The notes under the pieces: generated by a model
Databases searched by the model: none
What the model was told of the DNA's origin: nothing
The model's input: the letters and a program-made list of their open reading frames with translations, nothing else
Position numbers and translations under genes: made by a program
Assembly: GCA_018398765.1 (NCBI GenBank)
Contig: JAHBMJ010005776.1
Coordinates: 1-12,401 of the forward strand
From: Chromera velia
Taxonomy: Eukaryota > Sar > Chromeraceae
Length of the DNA: 12,401 nt
Direction: 5' to 3'
In this document: piece by piece, positions 9,001-12,401 of the stretch
Layout of the letters: each line of letters starts with the position of its first letter
How positions within the stretch are numbered: position 1 is the stretch's first letter

Positions 9001-11578
9001 ACACACAGACAGACAGACAGACAGACCATGTGTTTCTTCTTCTTCTCCCTCCTTTTCTTCATGAACACAACAGACAAAAAGAAAGAAAGAAAGAACAAAG
9101 ACAAAAGAACAGCACCAACAATTAAACAGCTTGGGCAGGGGGCCCGAAAGGTGAGACAGACAGACAGACAGACACACAAAGAGAGAAAAGAGAGAGAGAG
9201 AGAGAGAGGCCCGAGAAAAAGAAGGCGGCAAGAAATACAGAAAAAACAATTGAAGGAACCTTTCCTTTCTTTCTCACCTTTCCAGCTCCAGTTCTTCAGC
9301 CATCTCCTTGCACTTCTTCACCATCTCTGCGTGAACAGACAGTCGTGCGTCTTCCGACTTGAGCAGATCCTGCGGGCAGAAGCAAAAAAAAAACGGACAG
9401 ACAGAAAGAAGCAAAGGAAAGAAAAGCAAGGCCCCATGATGCATGGGAGTGGAATGCAACAAACAAGCCAGCAGAAGAAAATCCACAGAAAACAGAAAAA
9501 CCACCCAATTTCAACTGATCGAGCTGGTCAATCCTCTGAAGAGGTCTCTGGAGCAAGTGATGAATCCAGTCTAGCGGTTCTCTCTGGCAGTGACTGCATG
9601 ACATGAGTGACTTCCCTGCTAGAGCCGTGAGGATGGATGCACACTCACAACACAAAAAGGGCTGCTGAAACTTTCTTTGTGTCTATCACAGTCCTCACTT
9701 CTACATTTCCACCGACCTCTCGGGTTTTCAGCTCTGCTTCCTTCTCTTCCAGACGCGCCGCCTGTCTGCGCACTTCTGCGTTGTGGGCCTCTGCCATTTT
9801 TGAGAGGCGGCCGTCCTGAACAACAAAGAAAGGAAGCACAGGGACAAAACAAAACAAAAGAAAACAAGTCAATTCATGTGGGGCCCATGGGTTCTTCTTA
9901 TCAGTCTCTCCCGAGTACACGACCATGCATCTGACTGACTGACAGCCGGACATTCAGACAAGACAGGAACGACACTTTTTTCTTTTCGCACCTCCTGCTG
10001 ACAGAATTGATGACTGACTGACCGGCCAGCAGGCAGGCCGAGGGGCAGGCGAAAGAAAAAAGGCTGCCCAAAACCGAATATTCACAAAACGAAGGAAGAC
10101 AAAAAGGAAGGACAGACCTCCCATTCGATTTCCTTCTGCCGCCTGTCCACCTCCCTCTCGCGACGAGAAATCTCTTCCTGCAGGCACACATCCACATAAA
10201 GAACCCAAATTGATTCAGCTGCATTCACTGCACACCGACAGACAGAAGTCCAGGACCCAAGCAGTGCACAAAGAAATCAACGCTGGACTGCATCCCGAAC
10301 GAACGAAGGAACGAAAACGGAACAGAAAGACGAAGGGATGCATCGCAAAATTGGCGAGTAGGTGAGTGACTTGATGGGCGAGTGTGCCTGTGGGTGAGTA
10401 GCTGAGAGTGTGTGTGAGTAGAGCACAACTCCCAACATCTCAGCCCCCAATGCAGTCACTCCCTGCCCCCCCGACCCACTTTGATTTCGGTCACGCGTCT
10501 CTCCTGCAGGTCCAGGTCCTCCGATCTTGTCTGAACTGTCCGCTCTCTGTCCTGCATGCACTCAATAGAGCACTCACACGGACAAACAAAAACAAAGGGA
10601 TCATGAGAAGACCAGAGAGACAAAGTGAGACACAGATCTAGTTTGAGGGTCCACATGCAAAAACACGGGAGGTAAGTGCCTTTCATGTCAGAAAGAAGCC
10701 CACAAGAAAAAAAACACGCAGAAAAAGGACATACGAGACGTTGAGACGATGAACGAGAACGACAGACGGAGAAAATTTGAACGTGAGAGAGAGCAAACGC
10801 ACACACAGCCATGGACTGGCGGGGGGAGAGGAACACCAACCAGGCCTTCCTTTCAATCTTCTTGCTTCGTCTTTCTTTACGCCTTCATGTCTCCTGCGTA
10901 TGAGGAGCTCTGTGTCTCTTCTATCCATTCGTCTTCCTTTTGTCCTTTCTCTTATGTTGCCCCTCTGAGTTTTGCCATAGGCAAATTAGACCTTTTCTGT
11001 TCCTGCATATCCTTCTTCTGCGTGATCATTGCCTTCCTTTGTTGTTGTACCTTCTCCTTTCTGCAATGTCACCGAACCATCTCTTTCTTTCTTTCGTTCT
11101 GCCTAAATTTCTTCTGCCTGCTGACCTTCAACTTCCGTTCTGCCATCTCCATGTGCCTCTTTCGCGACTCCAACTCGCCTGCCAGTTTTGAAGACTCCAG
11201 CTGAACGAACACGAACAGAGGGGGGGGAGAAAGAAAGAGGGGGTGGAACGGAGGAGCAGTCGAGCGAGCAACTACCCAACCAAACCTCTGAGGAAAGCGG
11301 AAGGAATTTGTTGACGTCAGTGCAGGTATTACGAAAATAGTGGACGCCAAAAAGATGCTGCGCGAGTAAGGTCCCGATCAGAACAGTCTGACATCTGGGA
11401 AGGACAACAAATTCAAATCCTTCCATTCTGTCTCCCACAAGGCCTCTTCACATTCCGATGACAGATTCCCTTTCCACCAGAGGAAACAGACAGACACGGC
11501 GCCATCAGGCAAAAAAGAGAAAGACAGACGCAGAGAAGGAAGGAAGGGAGGAAAGAAAGAATGAATGAATGAATGAAA

Positions 11579-11624
<46 letters not shown>

Positions 11625-12305
11625 AACACAACGAGGGAGATTCAAAGAAAGCACGACAACAGGAAGATCCCCCAATCTTCATCTGGAAGGCTTCTGAAAG
11701 ATTCATTCCTTGATTCTTTCATTCTCCCTCACCCCCCTGACCTCTCTCTCGAGAACTCTCTGTCTGTCCACTCCCAGGCGAGCCTCCTCTTCCTCGCACC
11801 TGAACGCACGCACGTGTGATGAAAGGGGAAGGGGAATATCAATCTGATGGACTGAATATTGCGACAGAGTTTTTTGTTCTTCGCAGCTGGAGATCTGATG
11901 GGAACAGAAGAAGAGTACAACAGAACTCCATTTACAAACAGATCAAGGAAGACACGGACAAAGAAGCCTGCGTTTTGGCGTAAATGGACTGCCAACGCAA
12001 CAAACCAAACAGCCGGCCGACCCTTACACCACCAGAGAGAAAAGGGCGGATGACCAAAGAAAGGAAGGGAAAAACCAAAAGAGACAGGCTCATAGGAAGA
12101 AGCGCCATGAAACAAGGGTAAAGTGACTTTTGACCTCTCTCCAATGGCGTAAAGAGACAGAGAGGCCCGTTTTGCTCAAACAGAATGAAGACACTTGTGT
12201 TTGTTCTTCCAACCAAAACGTTTGACTGACCATTGCTGTCTGGAGAGGCAGAGCGCCTTCTCTCCCTCCAACAGTTTCCGGTTATGTTCCAACGTGTCGT
12301 CGTGT
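4085..12305 (-). CDS. Multi-exon coiled-coil and disordered-tail protein, 5'-partial
   Basis: Coding exons, 5' to 3' on the minus strand: 12305-12231, 11799-11742, 11200-11126, 10551-10480, 10177-10118, 9815-9717, 9369-9278, 8930-8885, 8413-8342, 7974-6091, 5669-5580, 5307-5044 and 4552-4085. They total 3355 bases: one leading base of a split codon, 1117 codons and a TGA stop. All 12 junctions keep one reading frame; nine are phase 0 by inference at both sides, and the split codons TG|G (Trp) and AG|G (Arg) close correctly. Residues 1-216 are a charged coiled coil with Leu/Val/Met at heptad spacing. Residues 217-844 are a low-complexity Ser/Pro/Gly/Glu tail. Residues 845-1117 include a Q6 run and an acidic C-terminus. 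No signal peptide, membrane segment or catalytic motif is visible. The true start lies right of the window. I do not recognise the family; a structural or scaffold role is a guess from the layout. Confidence 0.78.
5044..5307 (-). CDS. Exon 12 of the window, with polyglutamine run
   Basis: The acceptor is TTGCAG and the donor GTCAGC at 5043. There are 88 codons beginning RTPGGSKADRLRESDFESLR. A CAG repeat encodes six glutamines (exon residues 40-45), followed by an acidic and Gly/His/Ser segment and then a Ser/Thr-rich part ending in ENEM. It is phase 0 at both ends. The CAG repeat could vary in length between strains. The intron that follows is 491 bases with a short TGTC tract on the plus strand near 4908. 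Confidence 0.8.
5449..5502. repeat. (CA)14(GA)13 microsatellite in intron 11
   Basis: CA units at 5449-5476 are followed directly by GA units at 5477-5502. In the sense of the gene this reads (TC)n then (TG)n. It makes up about a fifth of the 272-base intron. Confidence 0.97.
5580..5669 (-). CDS. Exon 11 of the window
   Basis: The acceptor is CTGCAG and the donor GTCAGC at 5579. There are 30 codons beginning PSALARLQRLGAADVLEATE and ending GSVNNRTAKK. It is phase 0 at both ends. A short amphipathic helix (residues ALARLQRLGAADVLEA) is likely. Both flanking introns (421 and 272 bases) are dominated by (CA)n or (CA)n(GA)n on the plus strand. Confidence 0.75.
5906..6052. repeat. Interrupted (CA)n microsatellite in intron 10
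   Basis: A tract of about 145 bases, mostly CA, with interruptions and its longest pure run at 5974-6006. In the sense direction it is (TG)n and starts about 40 bases after the donor of exon 10. Confidence 0.97.
6091..7974 (-). CDS. Exon 10, 628-residue disordered Ser/Pro-rich region
   Basis: The acceptor is ATGCAG and the donor GTCTGT at 6090; reading on would stop 12 codons later at 6055. The first 20 residues finish the coiled coil. Residues 85-140 of the exon are Gly/Ala-rich; 185-270 are acidic with Ser runs. Residues 318-334 contain the motif RDTQK twice, ten residues apart. Residues 379-389 are a Lys cluster, and 426-429 is a Pro run. Residues 514-523 (QRSRRTGRRG) are a possible nuclear localisation signal. 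I count 24 Ser-Pro or Thr-Pro pairs; one (T-P-Q-R near 513) fits the full CDK consensus. Two RRPS motifs (near 143 and 437) fit basophilic kinase sites. There are very few aromatic residues and no folded domain that I can see. Phosphorylation-dependent binding is a reasonable but untested role. Confidence 0.85.
7984..8010. repeat. (CA)n(GA)n microsatellite in intron 9
   Basis: A short CA run joins a GA run. In the sense direction, (TC)n(TG)n lies just upstream of the ATGCAG acceptor of exon 10, where a polypyrimidine tract would be expected. Confidence 0.92.
8342..8413 (-). CDS. Exon 9 of the window (end of coiled coil)
   Basis: The acceptor is GTGCAG. There are 24 codons reading MMTRKAEAELQKANTKWEEA then VNKQ, and the donor is GTCCGT at 8341. 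It is phase 0 at both ends. Reading past the donor gives a Cys/Val-rich stretch unlike the exon, which supports the boundary. The 367-base intron that follows ends in a (TC)n(TG)n tract in the sense direction, just before the next acceptor. Confidence 0.78.
8807..8826. repeat. (GACC)5 tract in intron 8
   Basis: Five perfect GACC units within the 471-base intron 8. Confidence 0.95.
8885..8930 (-). CDS. Exon 8 of the window (46-base micro-exon)
   Basis: The acceptor is TTGCAG. The first G completes AGG (Arg), then 15 codons read EGLRVEREAMRKREA, and the donor is GTCGGT at 8884. A GTGTGT 12 bases further also keeps phase. It is too short to be found as an open frame, but it is the only block in this gap that bridges phase 2 to phase 0. 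The 471-base intron after it has a (GACC)5 tract. Confidence 0.7.
8988..9026. repeat. (GACA)n tract in intron 7
   Basis: GACA units with one ACAC interruption. The sense strand reads (TGTC)n. Confidence 0.95.
9155..9209. repeat. (GACA)n and (GA)n tracts in intron 7
   Basis: GACA units at 9155-9174 and GA units at about 9189-9209, separated by a short A-rich spacer. The sense strand is pyrimidine-rich. Confidence 0.93.
9278..9369 (-). CDS. Exon 7 of the window (coiled coil)
   Basis: The acceptor is CCGCAG. There are 30 codons beginning DLLKSEDARLSVHAEMVKKC and ending KEMAEELELE, then AG of a split Arg codon. The donor is GTGAGA at 9277, the most conventional one in the gene. The 347-base intron that follows carries (GA)n and (GACA)n repeats and a run of TTC/TTCT. 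Confidence 0.82.
9717..9815 (-). CDS. Exon 6 of the window (coiled coil)
   Basis: The acceptor is GTTCAG after a T-rich tract. There are 33 codons: DGRLSKMAEAHNAEVRRQAA then RLEEKEAELKTRE. Val, Leu and Leu fall at seven-residue spacing (exon residues 12, 19, 26), a clear heptad pattern. I placed the donor at GTCGGT (9716). A GTGAGG 18 bases downstream is in phase 0 too and would add VGGNVE, so the end is uncertain. The 347-base intron that follows is mostly ordinary sequence. Confidence 0.78.
10118..10177 (-). CDS. Exon 5 of the window (coiled coil)
   Basis: The acceptor is CTGCAG and the donor GTCTGT at 10117. It has 20 codons reading EEISRREREVDRRQKEIEWE, an Arg/Glu-rich helix. It is phase 0 at both ends. 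The next intron (302 bases) has two short CTGACTGACTGAC-like tracts near 9931 and 10013. Confidence 0.78.
10480..10551 (-). CDS. Exon 4 of the window (coiled coil)
   Basis: The acceptor is ATGCAG. There are 24 codons reading DRERTVQTRSEDLDLQERRV then TEIK, and the donor is GTGGGT at 10479, one of only two donors here with a purine at +3. It is phase 0 at both ends, which also rules out a GTCGGG donor five bases further along. The next intron is 302 bases without a notable repeat. Confidence 0.75.
11126..11200 (-). CDS. Exon 3 of the window (coiled coil)
   Basis: The acceptor is GTTCAG and the donor GTCAGC at 11125. It has exactly 25 codons: LESSKLAGELESRKRHMEMA then ERKLK. Leu, Met and Ala recur at three and four residue steps as in a coiled coil. 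It is phase 0 at both ends. The following intron is 574 bases and has no recognisable gene or long repeat. Confidence 0.8.
11537..11626. repeat. (GGAA)/(GAAT)/(GAAA)n microsatellite in intron 2
   Basis: GGAA-like units lead into GAAT units (about 11558-11576), then a long run of GAAA from 11580 to 11626. The sense strand reads (TTTC)n, a strong polypyrimidine tract in mid-intron. Confidence 0.96.
11742..11799 (-). CDS. Exon 2 of the window (coiled coil)
   Basis: The acceptor is GTTCAG. The first G completes the Trp codon begun in the previous exon, then 19 codons read CEEEEARLGVDRQRVLERE, strongly charged and helical. I placed the donor at GTCAGG (11741). A GTGAGG nine bases further on is also in phase 0 and would add Val-Arg-Gly, so this boundary is uncertain. 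The next intron (541 bases) holds the large GAAT/GAAA repeat. Confidence 0.7.
12231..12305 (-). CDS. Exon 1 of the window (coiled coil)
   Basis: The acceptor is CTTGCAG before 12305, with a pyrimidine-rich tract behind it. The exon carries one base of a split codon, then 24 codons reading HDDTLEHNRKLLEGEKALCL and four more residues, then TG of a split Trp codon. The donor is GTCAGT at 12230. The other two frames hit stops or fail to join. Earlier exons are outside the window. The following 431-base intron holds no repeat and nothing else that I recognise. Confidence 0.7.
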
Positions 12306-12388
12306 CTGCAAGAGGGAGAGAGGAGGCGGGAGGGCAGGAAAAGAGGGTACATTCATAAGGAGCACCGGGGTAGGAAAGAGCCGATCAA

Positions 12389-12401
12389 CCCCCCCCCCCC
12401 C
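12389..12401. repeat. C13 homopolymer at the window edge
   Basis: Thirteen C residues end the window. It sits within the intron upstream of exon 1 and may mark a contig end or assembly break. Confidence 0.9.

Noticed and set aside
8710-9249. 179-codon minus-strand frame rich in Ser, Val and Cys
   Set aside because: It is driven by TGTC and TC repeats of intron 7; exon 8 lies within it but in a different frame.
9510-9560. Possible minus-strand exon reading RPLQRIDQLDQLKL after a CTCCAG
   Set aside because: It looks coiled-coil-like, but no good phase 0 donor follows, and exons 6 and 7 already join in phase without it.
8931-10479. Two pairs of introns with equal length (302/302 and 347/347)
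   Set aside because: The paired introns share no visible sequence, so equal length looks like coincidence and not duplication.
11396-11480. Possible extra minus-strand exon reading about SECEEALWETEWKDLNLLSF, followed by GTCAGA
   Set aside because: The donor fits the local pattern and is phase 0, but there is no CAG acceptor in phase upstream, while every other acceptor here is CAG. A skipped cassette exon cannot be fully excluded.

Overview
The window looks like nuclear DNA of an intron-rich eukaryote. Short coding blocks of 46 to 99 bases are separated by introns of about 270 to 570 bases, and the introns are packed with (CA)n, (GA)n, (GACA)n and (GAAA)n microsatellites. No operons, ribosome binding sites or bacterial gene spacing are seen. 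Roughly balanced base composition, many short introns and dense simple repeats would suit a protist such as a chromerid or other alveolate alga. That is a guess from texture, because no marker gene is present.

The main content is one long gene on the minus strand. Its last 13 recognisable coding exons run from 12305 down to a stop at 4085, and its 5' end lies beyond the right edge. The exons join in phase across all 12 introns into 1117 codons plus a stop. The first nine (about 216 residues) are a charged, heptad-patterned coiled coil. Next comes a single 1884-base exon of 628 residues that is almost wholly disordered and rich in Ser, Pro, Gly, Glu and Lys. Three further exons end in an acidic serine-rich tail. 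I recognise no enzyme domain and give no symbol. A scaffold, cytoskeletal or centrosome-like role is only a guess from the coiled-coil plus disordered layout.

The introns have an unusual feature: most 5' splice sites read GTCNG, with C at +3 and G always at +5, instead of the usual GTRAG. Nearly all acceptors read TGCAG or TTCAG.

Layout from left to right: 1-280 is a compound microsatellite. 281-2525 is visibly more AT-rich and holds no intact gene, but has several short plus-strand stretches that read like protein, in changing frames and with stops, plus a degenerate tRNA-like A-box/B-box pair. These look like remains of decayed genes or mobile elements. 2526-4084 is intergenic or 3' flank with no convincing gene. 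4085-12305 is the minus-strand gene. 12306-12401 is intron sequence ending in a C13 run that may be a contig edge.
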